From Pezicula radicicola (taxonomy: Eukaryota; Ascomycota; Leotiomycetes; Helotiales; Dermateaceae), in the NCBI GenBank assembly GCA_003008705.1, contig PDUO01000007.1, forward strand, positions 278,123 through 342,122: 64,000 nucleotides of DNA. Direction: 5' to 3'. The notes beneath the pieces are model-generated. The model searched no databases and had not been told where the DNA came from. It was given only the letters and a program-made list of their open reading frames with translations. The first letter of the stretch is position 1. Every line of letters starts with the position of its first letter. Positions 23,555 through 35,200 of this stretch are shown here, piece after piece. The translations under genes were made by a program, and so were the position numbers.

Positions 23555-24057
23555 CTTAAGACCGGCAGAAGATGATGACTGTGAAGAGTGAGTAAGTTGT
23601 GCTGATGAGAAGAAGGTTATAACTGAGGGATGATCATGATATATATAAGGCTGGTCAAGACATTGTCTTTAAGGCTTTAACAAGGCTTCTCCTTAGAAGT
23701 TTCTAAGGAACAGAGATCATCAAGAACAATGTCCATTGTAAATAAAGTCTACATCTACATTCTTTGAAGCCATAGAAAGAAATTGTGCTTTTAAGATAGA
23801 GAAAGGCGACAAAGGGACATCTTAATATCCAAGGGGTATAACAATAGAACAATGCCGTCTTTGATCTCTGGGAAGATGCTCGTTCACAATAGGGTTGTTT
23901 GTACCCTTTCAAGATACTTCTTTAAGCTCACTAAAAGGTTCCTCTCAAAGGCATGACTCCAAGTACAATCAAATGAATTCCATTGTTACAATCCAGAGAT
24001 ATAGTTTACAGAGCAAACCTCAGGACAGTACAACTCAACTGTAACCTAGAGACCAAG
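23555..24057. other. Divergent spacer
   Basis: Holds the promoter of the HAD hydrolase gene and, if real, of the small Cys-rich ORF. Contains several AAGGCTT-type short repeats (about 23650-23690). No gene was recognised. Confidence 0.4.
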
Positions 24058-24267
24058 ATGTGTATACAAAGCTTCGAAATAACATCCTGCTGCAATCGCA
24101 AAACTTATCTCGGTTTCTGGACATGTCCTGAGAAGTCTCAACATCCCTTTACCTGTCCCATCACTGAAGAAACCACTGTCCTTCCTGGTAAGTGTCAGCA
24201 GTGCGAGTTGCAAGAGAGAATAAGACGCTTTTTAGCGGGCGAAGATATGGGTGGACCCCGGAGGTAA
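24058..24267 (+). CDS. Small Cys-rich hypothetical protein
   Basis: ATG-started frame of 69 aa with eight Cys, including a CC pair and a CQQC pair, and no signal peptide. The CxxC-like spacing suggests a small metal-binding or disulphide-poor cytosolic protein. The stop codon overlaps a perfect splice donor (AG followed by GTAAGT at 24265), so the C terminus may be longer or altered by splicing; I did not find a persuasive next exon. Not recognised. Confidence 0.4.
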   Translation: MCIQSFEITSCCNRKTYLGFWTCPEKSQHPFTCPITEETTVLPGKCQQCELQERIRRFLAGEDMGGPRR

Positions 24268-24534
24268 GTGTTTGCCCTTTTCTTGTCTTAGTGGGTTTTT
24301 GGTTTAGCAATGAAATACAAACCTTTTTCTTCTATATATTGTTTAGTTAGATGTTTTCTGTGGCTCGTATTTGCGACGTTATGCAATATTTGTGACTAGT
24401 TAAACTGGGAATGAACTTGGCAATAGAATTGACGGTGAATGATTTTGGGTAACTGAAACTTCTTATCCAACCAAGCAACCCATGGGCTAATTTTGGTTAT
24501 GCGAATTAATACGAATTTGAATCAAATCTATATA

Positions 24535-24652
24535 CCGTAAGAATTGGTTTATAAGGCATCATTTTGAATAGTTGTCTATTAGACATACGAGATGGACTTG
24601 AGTAACTCACTTGAATTGGGTAAAATGATGTCTTATAAACCAATTCGTACTG
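24535..24652. mobile_element. MITE A, TA-flanked inverted-repeat mini-element
   Basis: A 118-bp element with terminal inverted repeats of about 30 bp that share AATTGGTTTATAAG, flanked by TA on both sides. The centre carries TGAGTAACTCACTTG. It has no coding capacity. TIR and TA target duplication are the signature of Tc1/mariner-type non-autonomous elements. A second copy lies at 56232-56391. Confidence 0.85.
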
Positions 24653-24929
24653 TAACTGCAATGTATTTTTTCCTAGTTTCTTTCGTATTTCTATCTAACT
24701 CTTTGCTTGTCACTGCTCCGTTTAAGATACCTCTTCGTGAGGTATCACTCCATAATAACCATCTCATTCCGAATTAATCCTGCCAAAAAAACTTTACCAA
24801 TTCAAAGCATAACAAACCCAGAGGGTAACCAAATTTAAACCATCGCTCTCGCATCATATGCCATAAAAAATTATCCACAAATTCCTTTCTTCAACCACAG
24901 CCCCTTCCTCCGTCGATACCATCATTAAA

Positions 24930-25733
24930 TTATTGTCTTTGCTCTGCGGAGACTAGAGAAGCAAGGACATTCCTGAGGACATCGTAGATATCACCTCTTA
25001 GACTGAGAAGAGGAGCGCCCATGCCAGTTTCCTCATGATCGTCAACGGAGGAGGAAGAGGAAGACGAGGACGACGATGAGAGGGTGTCGTCATCATTGTC
25101 AGAGGATACGTCGCCGTCATAGTCTCTTTCAGTGACTTTAGCCTCCCGCTCCTCTCTTTGCTTCTTCAATTGTTGTATATGGGCAATTTGGTACCGTATG
25201 TCCTGCTCTAATTTTTTTATGTTCAATGGTTGTTCGCGAGCAACCTGGCTACGCCACTTCTCAACACGAGTTGCGAGGGTATCTTTACTAACCTCCCCGA
25301 ACGCTGAGAGTATGTCGTCGAAGCCTGGTTTAGAGGACTGGTACTCGTCACCAGACTCACTATCCGACTCATCGGAGGAGGAAACATCTGCGTAAGCTGT
25401 GAGCTGCTTGTTAGCTTCCTTGAAGGCAAGTGAGGCCGGGATAAACCTACAGGACTCATCTGAGACACCAGCCTCTGTGATAGAACTGTCAAGTTCCTCT
25501 CGCTCTTCTTTATCCATTCCCTCAGCCTCGCGTAACTGGTTGAGTTCTATTTCAAGAGCAAGACGTCTATCAAGCTCCTCGTGATACAATGTCAGAATAT
25601 CGCTGTCGAGTCTCTGTTGAAGTATTTCGTGAATTAGCTCGGCCGTAGTCGTCTTGCCGTATTCTGTGCCGAAGGAAATACGGGCATCAATTTCGTTGCG
25701 GACGAGTGTTTCAATGTCGACTGTTTGAGACAT
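24930..25733 (-). CDS. Acidic coiled-coil hypothetical protein with a Ser tract
   Basis: A single exon of 267 aa from the ATG at 25733. The N-terminal half contains Glu-rich amphipathic helices (EELDRRLALEIELNQLREAE). The middle is Ser/Asp/Glu-rich. The helix RVEKWRSQVAREQPLNIKKL is followed by a Gln/Lys/Glu coiled coil, then an acidic segment with an unbroken run of more than ten Ser. The C terminus (DIYDVLRNVLASLVSAEQ) is again helical. I do not recognise the family. The composition suggests a nuclear or scaffold protein. The codon pattern and clean frame support a real gene. Confidence 0.6.
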   Translation of the reverse strand: MSQTVDIETLVRNEIDARISFGTEYGKTTTAELIHEILQQRLDSDILTLYHEELDRRLALEIELNQLREAEGMDKEEREELDSSITEAGVSDESCRFIPASLAFKEANKQLTAYADVSSSDESDSESGDEYQSSKPGFDDILSAFGEVSKDTLATRVEKWRSQVAREQPLNIKKLEQDIRYQIAHIQQLKKQREEREAKVTERDYDGDVSSDNDDDTLSSSSSSSSSSSVDDHEETGMGAPLLSLRGDIYDVLRNVLASLVSAEQRQ

Positions 25734-27898
25734 TTTGGATAAGATTCGTGTTTTTGACTTGTTGGCTAGAGTATATAAGTGTGCGACGAAGTGCATACAA
25801 GTATGATCAAGAAGCTTGGTGTGAGGTGCAAGGAAGGTTTGATGAGCAGGTTGAAGAAGGTTGGTATGGAGGCAGTCGTTATTCGGAGGGTTGTCTTTTA
25901 AAGCTTTGTGAAAGGTTGAAGAGAAGGAAGGAGCGGGAGAGATTCTGGTGCTTCTTATACATCAGGCCTGTTGCGTAGCTTAAACAAAAATCCGCATCGG
26001 GCCACCTAGTTGAAATAGTGAGTCGACTTCAAAATAAAAATTGTCTTGAGTCTATGTGACAATATGACTAGTTTAGATTGTCTAGCTTACGCTAGTAGAG
26101 AGACCATTGTCGCTTGTAAGCGAGTGCCCTCCAAGTAGTATGTTTCGAAATCGAAAATTAATTTATGGACTTAAAGAAACTCCAGTTTACTATATAGCTA
26201 TAGCCGTACAAATTTCTGGATTTTATAGTACTGGAGAGGTGCTTGATACGCTAGTATGCATTAGTACCGACCAACTAATATCAACTGATGTAGTCCATTA
26301 GTCTACATAAATATTTAGAAATTTTTGATAGGTCTAAAATTTTGAGTCGCTAGTAGATTTAGTAGCAAAAAGAACTTTCAAATCCGCATAGAAATATCCA
26401 TTTCCTATCCATTTGTGTGGCTCCGGGGTCTCCTATCAGGGATTTGAATTAAGCATTCGGGAGATCAAGGCAAGCACTTTATACGTGTGTATAGATATTT
26501 TATACAATTTGCCCCTTGTAGAACGCGAATTAACGCTCCTTTTATCTTAGTACAAACCCAGGTATGCTTTACTAGAACTATAATCTATATAAGAAGCTAA
26601 TTTTTAAATATAAATAAGTAGATTTTAGTAATTAGTTAGCGCGTTTACGCGTTTACCCGTTAGACAAGCTCTCGGCTAGTGATTCGCGCTGTACACGTTC
26701 TAAGTCCATTATGGTAAGCCCGGAGCCACACAAAGGGATACCAATTTTCAAGATGGGACGGTACCCCTGGTTATTAGCTGAGGAAATAGAAACATTTCAA
26801 TGACGCAAATACACGCTAGTTTTTACTGATTTCTTGTGACTGGTTACATTTTGGTACGAATCTTACCAGATAATCTAAATGCAAACATGCAGACTAAAAC
26901 TAGCAACTCTTGACACAAATGTGATTACCCCATACTAGCAATTATCTTACTCACCTCGAGTCTCCTGTGCTATCTAGACACCTGCATTGCTTTGCACCGG
27001 AAAAGCCAGTGTGAGATTCGGTAGCAAAAATTGCCTTAGTATAATTCTAATAATATTCATCTGACCACCATTCTCATTAATCTTGCCAGACAGCTCAAAG
27101 GAAAATAGATCGAACAAAATCTCAATTCCCAAATGAACTCAACACTAAATGCTCTAAGCTAAAGGAGTTAGCAAGCGTCGCAAGAGCTAGCACTTCCACT
27201 AACAATACACTCAGCCAAGTTATCCAAGTCTATCCTAACGCCTCCAGATACACTACCTTTGAGATATTGCTAAGTAGTATAAAAGCTTTGCTATCTCTAT
27301 CCTTTACCATTATGAGTTATCAAGGCACTTATACTTGAAATAACATAAATTAGTTATGTTATGAGTAACAACTCAAATGCTTGTAGGATAGTATCAGCTA
27401 TCGCAGCTCCCTAAGGGCGGGAGAATAATGGTAAGAATATTGAGAGACTACTCTAGATGGAATGCGGCGTCTAATATTGATCGTTCTTATTTGTGCTTAT
27501 CCACGATGTTTGAAAGATTTTGAGGATTGGGGAGAGGTTAAGCGATGAGTGAATGGCTTTTTGATCTCGTTAGAAAGCTATGGGATAGAGCTCTAGCACA
27601 CTCCCTTTCAATGAAACAATTCCTAGACCGAATAGGAATACTGGACTCTTAATTATTATTAGGTCACAAGATAACAGTAGTTGATGAGGCTAGAAGACAT
27701 GCTATTTTGAATGAGGGGGAAGCGAATTATACCGGTATGTGAATATGAAACTCGTTCAGGCATAACCCCCTTGGCACGTAGCACAACCACAGCTGATAAA
27801 TATAGGGTTGAAGCTATAGCAATTTATGGACAGGGTGAACCTTGCTTCGAAAGTCCATTCCTCTCAGCTAAAATACATACTCGTCGGTAACAAATATT
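25734..27898. other. AT-rich spacer with a TIR element
   Basis: A 2.2-kb gene-free stretch. Besides the TIR element at 26408-26738 it is rich in TAG/TTA steps with no long frame, which suits decayed repeats. Nothing else was supported. Confidence 0.5.
26408..26738. mobile_element. Non-autonomous TIR element, about 331 bp
   Basis: The two ends carry an exact 16-bp inverted repeat, TTTGTGTGGCTCCGGG, within a 20-22-bp imperfect one, and both ends abut TA (26406-26407 and 26739-26740). The interior has no frame. This fits a Tc1/mariner-type MITE of a different family from MITE A/B. Confidence 0.75.
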
Positions 27899-29848
27899 CT
27901 AATCAACTAAGATCTTAGACTCCAGATCTGAGTAGTGGCGGAAGAAAGAATCGAAAAGTAAGATTCCGTGCTCAACGTCGTACGTGCCTCCGCACTCGCG
28001 AATGCTGTGCATTGAAAGTTGGGGGTTTCCAAGATCTAAGGTACGTGCCCCGAGTTTGGCCGAAAGCATTGGACCTATGGTTCCTCCACAAGGAGAATCA
28101 TTGCGGACTACAAAGAGTTGCAGAGGAACCCCGCCAGAGGATGTGGTTGAGTCCTCGCTAGGCTTTGCTCTACGTGCAACTTCTTGTAGGAGGACAATAC
28201 CTGGAGAGTTTGTTGTATATCGCTGATTTGCGTTAATCTTCAGAACTGTACCCTTGTTCATCTCAGGCCTATGGTCAGACTCGTATTTATGTGCATAGTT
28301 GGGATTGACAGAGTGAGCCATGTCGGCAGAGATGAGAAACGAGGTGGCAAGTGTCTGCTCGTAGACTGTAGCGGTCTCAGCATCGCCGTCGCGAGAAATC
28401 TTCTCATAGGATTTCTCTGATCCAGAGCCATGGTGGGCTGGAAGTACTGAGAGCCTCCGGATGATAGAAGGTAGAAAATTAGAATTTGCGCCCGCAACTG
28501 TAAGAGAACCAACTTCTTCGTGATCGAAACAGGCAATAAGACGTATGGAGGACTCATTCTCCAAAGCTGACGGCGACGATACGGACTCAATGAGACCCAT
28601 AACGCTGCAGTACGTCATGCCTAAGTTGTCCAGTCTTGCGGAGTATATCAATTCATTATCTGTAAAAGTTCCCAAGTTAGTATTGTGTAAAATAGAAAGA
28701 TTCCAAGATACACACTCATGCCGCCAAGGCATGACTTCTGCGTGTCGTACAGAACGCACTCGAAGTCAACAACGTCCGCGACACTAACCCCAGCTTCCTC
28801 TGCGATCATTTCAACCACGTAAGGATGATGACGATCGGTTAAAACCTATATTATCAAAGCTCATCAGCAATCAACCTCATCAGACAATACAATGCTCCAA
28901 AAAGTGGGAACCTTCCAAACGAGAATAAAGATAAGGCAAGGATGTTTGGGCTCCTATTCGTACCTTAAGTGGGCGGAACTCTTCATCAGTTGAAGACGCC
29001 TCCAACGAAGATATCTTTTTATCCTCGGCCTGACCATCTTCACTCGCACCAGTCCGATTGAGCTCGGCTGCAACTAGCCCAGCAATTGGGAACAATTCGG
29101 ACTCTTTGTTTGGGTCAAAACTAGTTGAACGGTCGAGATGTATGGCTAGAGTTGGAATGCGTACGATCGGACGCTCAATCTTGATAAGTTTCTGAATAAA
29201 GTTCCCCTCTGAATCTTTCACCATGGCCCTTCCAGCGATGCTCAGGTCTCTGTCAAACCAAGTGTGCCAAATACCACCACCATACGTTTCAACACCTTAA
29301 GACACCAGAGTCAGCATCATATAGGATCTGAGTATTCAGCAACTTACCAATCTGCACGAAGCCAGAGCCGGTCTTCTTGCTCACAGGTTTGAGGCGGAGG
29401 GTTGGGGAGTCGGTATGAGCACCAATCATGGCAATTGGGTTGCCGGCCTTCCAGTTCTTGCCAATGGCAAATGCAACAATCGAAGAGCCATTTCTCGTAA
29501 GGTAGTATTTCCCTCCTGGTTGTAATGACGAAGCCCAGCTATCGCGCTCTCTGATCTCTTGGAAGCCGGCTTTACTCAATCGTTGTATGGCAGAATGGAC
29601 GGCATGGAAGGCTAATAAGGTAATCAGCGTTAGAACAAGCTTCAGTAAAGAGTTGTTGATGGGGATCACAAACGGGTCGGAGATGCGTTCACGAAGTCTA
29701 AGAATTCCGTTGCCTTTGCATTGGCAGATTTCCTGGAAACGGGTGGCATTTTCAAGGACGTTGACGAGGTAAATGATCTTATTATTATTTGTGTTCTTGT
29801 TATGCTGAAGTTATTAGTGAAGCGCAATATCACTCGTGTTTTGTTCAT
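27899..29848 (-). CDS. M18 aspartyl aminopeptidase
   Basis: Five exons are inferred: 29848-29674, 29611-29348, 29295-28964, 28845-28716 and 28659-27899. With the upstream ATG (29848) the product is 553 aa; with the ATG at 29749 (MPPVSRK) it is 520 aa. All M18 metal and catalytic motifs are visible in order: GAHTDSPTLRLKP, SARLDN, FDHEEVGS, SADMAHSVNPNY and SMHSIRE. The TWFDRDLS segment is also typical. The enzyme removes N-terminal Asp/Glu from peptides as a large oligomer in the cytosol or vacuole. The extra 33 residues of the long form are Arg-rich, lack acidic residues and contain RSFTSS, like a mitochondrial presequence. Confidence 0.93.
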
Positions 29849-32231
29849 TGTTAGGAACAGAACCGAGGCCAACGGTAAGAACCTCAGGGACCTTAGGTCC
29901 TCCATCATCCAGTGATCCCTGTCTTGTGCACGTGACGAATGTTGCGCTACACAATTCCAGGTCAGCCCCCGTCGACGCCAGGGCGCTACCTTGCAGTAGT
30001 GTCTCATAACATGGCGATAATCTTCTTCATAACTTCAAAATATGTAGTCTTCGACCCTTTGGCAAAAATACTTCTTATGCATTGATTGCTCCGTTTCTCA
30101 AACAGAACGGACACAGAAGTCCATACCTACTTTCTTGATAATTTTGATATCGTAATTGGTATGGCAGGCGTATGGAAGTCGGAGGTCTGAAGTCTTTTGA
30201 CGTTGAATGGTGATAATGTGGATCTTAGGCTGGGATTGGTACCGTAGATGTGCCCCTCGCCCCTCGTCCGTTCACGACGGCGTGGTACTACTCCATTATT
30301 CTCCACGAAATCATGCTGTACCTGTCGCTGACTTTTTGGTTTGACTTGGTGTTTGCGTGGCTAATGGAAAACTTGAAATGCCCTGTTGTCCTTTGCGACA
30401 CTCCCTTCATTTACATACCACACCACACCGCCCAAAGGCCATTCAGATTCTTCAAGTCATTATTGGACTGTTCGTGGCGGCAGATCATCTGCATGCGAGC
30501 GCTGTGAGGCGTTCTAGGCCAGGATGGTTATGGTACTACGCCCTGTGGGGAGCTATTTGGGATGTGATTGATCCTTGTCTCGCTGATGATCTGAATCCTG
30601 ATGCTTGGACAGTTGCATGAGAGGATGCGATGGATAACAATATTTTGTCGCTGTAAGTAATTAACCACCATCATCGTTGGCTTGCCTTGCCTGCATAGTA
30701 CTGTATTTGCCATGGTTGCACAGAACAGTGGCCATACAGCGGTGAATCTCTCGTCTATATGGCAAGGTAGGCTGGTAGGAGGGCGACAGAGCCCAGCTGT
30801 ACTCTGTACGTGGTGCATCAGCAGCCCGCGCTTTCCTTCATCACCAGACATTGATTGTCACTCGCAGTCGCAATGTTTCTTGGGCACCTACGGAGTAGAC
30901 TACGACGTAAAAGGTGCCCGATAATGAGAAAATAGAGGACGGAGAGAGATGTAGGTACACTGTTACCGCTTGCTGAGGAGTGCAGTAGTGTGTTATTCTT
31001 GAGATTAATTACGCCTAACTTTCGCGGTCCAGCACCACACAGGAGCCTCTTGAAAGTTTATTATTGCCTTGAGCGCCTCCAGCCTCGAGGGTGTCGAGAT
31101 TCTTCTCTCTGCCAGGACCCCATCGTGTCACGTCTGCGTGAGCAGAACACGAAGCGTCTCTCGCAATAAATAAACATAGATATCTACCTTGCACCGTGCC
31201 CACGATCAATCTAGAAGAAAAAGATCACAACGCCTAAGAAGTCATTTGAATTTGATTGTATTGATTATCGCCGCGTCGAATCCGGAATAGCGTTGGCTTT
31301 GACCCTTGTCAACCGTAGTACTCCATACAGCTCAACTCCATGAGCAGTGCCTCGATCTTCCTTCCCAGCTTCTTGTCCAAACATTATTCCTTGCCTCATT
31401 AGTTCGACCATCTCGACGTCTGCTGTGCTCTTCTGTTCTTTTGCATCTTGTCGCCATCACTCGTCACCCATAATTTCATTAATCTTACGCTGTTCGTCTC
31501 TTCATTACAGTATTCGGCTCTGAACCTGGTGTTGCGCAACACAACTTGTTTGAGAGAACCCTGGCGAACCCTGACACGCTTGGACAGTAGAATTCATTGT
31601 AGATCATACTCTCCTCCACGACCCTCAGGCACCTGTTGCAAGCCTCGTGCAACATCCCGTACACGACGATTCCATCTTACACCTGCTCGAACCCTCACAC
31701 GCATCCTTCTACCTATCCTAATACTCAGCTTTGAATGTTCCGCTGCCCTGGACGTCAATCCTTCTCGATCGATACGACACCCCTCGAACCCCTACCTTCC
31801 ATTTCACGCAACAGCAATCTTGAACAAGCCCCGTTCACCAGCACCAGCACCAGCTTCAGCTCCAGCTCGGCGGATCATTCGAAAAGCGACATCACCCAAC
31901 CGATTCGTACAACTCATATTGCGTCGCAAACGACTGCACTATTTCCAATAGGATTTGGCTCGTGGAACACAAGATAGCCCCATGTGGACGTAATTGGAAG
32001 CAATAGGAAACCTGCAGCAGGTCGCCGCCTATTGTCAGAACTTGTACACTATTCTATATTCCTGTTCTGGTTCATACACACGAGTGCTTTCACGATTCCG
32101 TTGATACGACTAAACGATACATTCACGAACGATCGCACCTCTGAAATCGGACGAGGTCAGGTCACTGACTTGTACCAATACCAAGTCGGACTGTCCCTGG
32201 GTGGGAGCCTGGTGTGGCAGCGACTCCAAGA
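29849..32231. promoter_or_regulatory. Long divergent region and Med15 leader
   Basis: About 2.4 kb separate the aminopeptidase start from the Med15 ATG. The last kilobase probably forms a long 5' leader of Med15; it holds open frames such as 31448-31951 and 31735-31977 that overlap in two frames and look like upstream ORFs. Frames near 30250-30620 have a Trp-rich hydrophobic segment but no recognisable domain. No RNA gene was found. Confidence 0.4.
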
Positions 32232-35200
32232 ATGGCGGCCAACTTCCAGAATATGGGTGGCGCTGGCCAAATGATGCCACAGCAGATGCAACAACAACAA
32301 CAGCAACAACAACAGCAGCAGCAGCAACAGCCTCAGCAGGGAAGGCCACAACAACAACAAGTCGCTTCGGCGCAAATCCAACAACTGATTTGTACAGCAC
32401 TTCAAAGTCAACCAGGGCCAGCGTCGGGATGGCAGGCGCAGACTTTATTGCAAGAGCGCTTGGGTTTGGTTTACAACATGTGGGTCCAATCCTCCATCAT
32501 ATGTTCTGGGGTCTAGATCTTCACCATGTGTACTTTGCTTTTCCCTTGGACCATAACTGACATCATCATATCTAGTATCGGGAACCTAAGGCTTGCTAGT
32601 CAGAATCAACCAAATCCGCCAACACTTCAGAAGATGTGTGAAATTGGCCTCAAATTCGAGAGAGACATTTTTGAGAAATCTCCAGACAAGGTACGCATGT
32701 AAAACCATGAGCTCTGTATCGTAAGCGGCAAGGTTCTCACCATCTGCTCTCACAGGCACATTACAAGCTCGAAGTTCAAAACAAATTAAACCAACTACTC
32801 GAGCGCCGCAATCAAAACCAGGCAAATCTACAACAATCTATCAATGCGCAAGCTCAAGCACAACAGCAGGCGCAGTCCCAGCAAATGATGATGAATCAGA
32901 ACAACGGTATGCAGGGACAAGTGCCCAGAAATATTCCGCAGCAGCCCCAGCAGGGGTTCCACCATCTTCAGCATCAGATGCAAGCCTCACCACTTCCTGG
33001 CCAGCAGATGCCTATGGGTATGCCAAACCAAGGAATGCCTCCCAATATGACTCCAAATCAGCAGCAACAGTTCCAAATGGCAATGCAGCAGCGGGCACAA
33101 CAACAGCCCCAGCAACATCAAAACGGTCCGGCAAGACCACAACAAAATGGCGCCGATAAATTCACCAACGAGGAGTTAGCCCGTGTAAACGAATTGTGCA
33201 GTAGAATGATGGCTGAAGCATCGGAAGAAGATAAAATTCTCTTGCGAAATAACCTCCAGCAGCGGATGAACCCTGGAGTTCACCAACGATACTTGTCTCA
33301 GAATGTAGATCCCCTCCAGATGTATTATCGAAATCAAGCTCAGAATCGTGTCAAGGAGGAGAGGCAACGAGCCCAGGCTCACGCACAAGCACAGGCTCAA
33401 TTTGCGAATTCTCAGCAACCACCGAATATGCCAGTAGCAGCCCCGGCGATGCAGCAGCAAAGATCCATGCAGCCAAGCCCTATGAATGGTCCGCAACCAC
33501 AAGTTCCTGGAGGTGGGAATCCCGATTTTGGTTCATTCACCATGGAGAATATCATTGGCCAACAACAACAAGCCGGTGTCATGGCTCAAGAGGCAGGCCA
33601 GATGGTGGTCCCAGTGAGCGGTAGTCAACGCAATGGCACACCACAGCCTGGTGGCATGCCAGGGCAGCCTATGAACGTGATGGACCAGAGATCACTATCA
33701 AATAATCCAAATGCCAATCGTCAACAGCAACAACAAATTCTCAATGCTCAGCAGCAACAGCAACAAAGACTACAACACGCCGCTCTCCAACAGTCTCAGC
33801 AATCCCAAGCTCAGATTCGGGCCAATGCACAGGCCAAAGCTCAACAAATAGCCCTTCATGGTCAGCCAGGCGGAATGGGCCCTGGTCCAGTACCTCCACA
33901 GCAAAGCCCTGCCATGAATACACTCAATACACCTTTGAGAACCCCATCTCAGCAGATGAATCACGTTGAACCTCTACATGGAAATCCGAATGCACAATTT
34001 GGGCAGGCACTTGATCCACGCTTTAATAATCAAGTAGACCAGAGACAGCTCGGTGCTCCGAACACATTGCTTCAGTCGATGCTACGAGAGTTGTCAGCAG
34101 ACCGGCAGCAGCAACTGCAGGGGCTACCTCCAGATAAGTTGAATGAGGTTGTAACTCGGTGGCATCAGCAACGTCAACAAGGTCTTCTCCAAGCAGGGCA
34201 ACAAGCTGGAAGACCGATGCAAATGCCGGGTAATAACCAAGTCCGCCCAGGACAGCCTATTCCCCAACCTGGCCAATTCAACCCCCAAAATCCTGCCAAC
34301 CAGTTCATGATGGCGAACCCAGCCGGACAGCGAACGCCCCAAGGCGGAATGAGCCAACAGCAACAAATGCTGCTCCAACAACATATGGCCAAAGTACAGC
34401 AGCAACAGCGACCTCTAGGTCAGGTACCAAACGAACAGCAACAGCGACTGGCCATACAATTAGATAACCTCGAATTTCCACAGGACATGCTAGCACATCC
34501 TAATATGCCACGACAGATTCCACCAGAGCTCAAGAAGTGGGGCCAGGTAAAACAATGGGCTATGCAGAATCAGTTAGGAGCTGAAATCATGGAGAATATT
34601 AAGAAGTTGCAAGGCTTGCACTATCAGAATATTATTAGACAGCGTAACCAGCATCAGCAAAACCAGGCTGGATCAGCATCAGGTGGTCCCCAAGGTGTTC
34701 CAGCGCAAGCTCCAATGGTACCACCCGGTATGGCTGCTCCTGTTGCCCCCATGGGTCAGAATCCAATGCAAGTTGCAAATGGAATGAGCATGGCTGGTCC
34801 AGGCCAGCCTCCAGTGCTACCGACACAGGAACAAATCCAGCAGTTGCGGCAACACCCCACTGGAAAGATGGCCGGAGCCACCGACGACCAGATCAGACAA
34901 TTGTTCATGAGAATGCAAGCTGGACAAACGCCCCAGCAACAACAGCTTCGCCATAATCAAATGATGCAGATGCAACAAATGCAAATGGCCAATCAAGCAC
35001 AGATGAATGGACAGCAAGCTCGCCCGAATCCACCCCAAGGGCAGCAAACCGCCAACCCATTAGCCCAAACCCAATCGATGCCAGTACAAAAACCCCAACA
35101 GAAGACACAGGCACCGGCCGAACCAACTTCCAACCGTGCAGCACGACCACCAACAAATGGACGTCCTACAGCTCAAAACTCTTCACCGGCGCAGCCTGCA

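Noticed and set aside
26440..26500. Possible tRNA gene inside the TIR element (reverse strand)
   Set aside because: Only a 3'-half-like segment is seen; no matching acceptor stem, D arm or clear anticodon loop.
30250..30620. Trp-rich frames as a small membrane protein gene
   Set aside because: Two overlapping frames, no domain, no splice support and no clear start context.
32110..32411. Leu- and Val-rich antisense frames opposite the start of Med15
   Set aside because: They are the complement of the poly-Gln tract and have no independent support.
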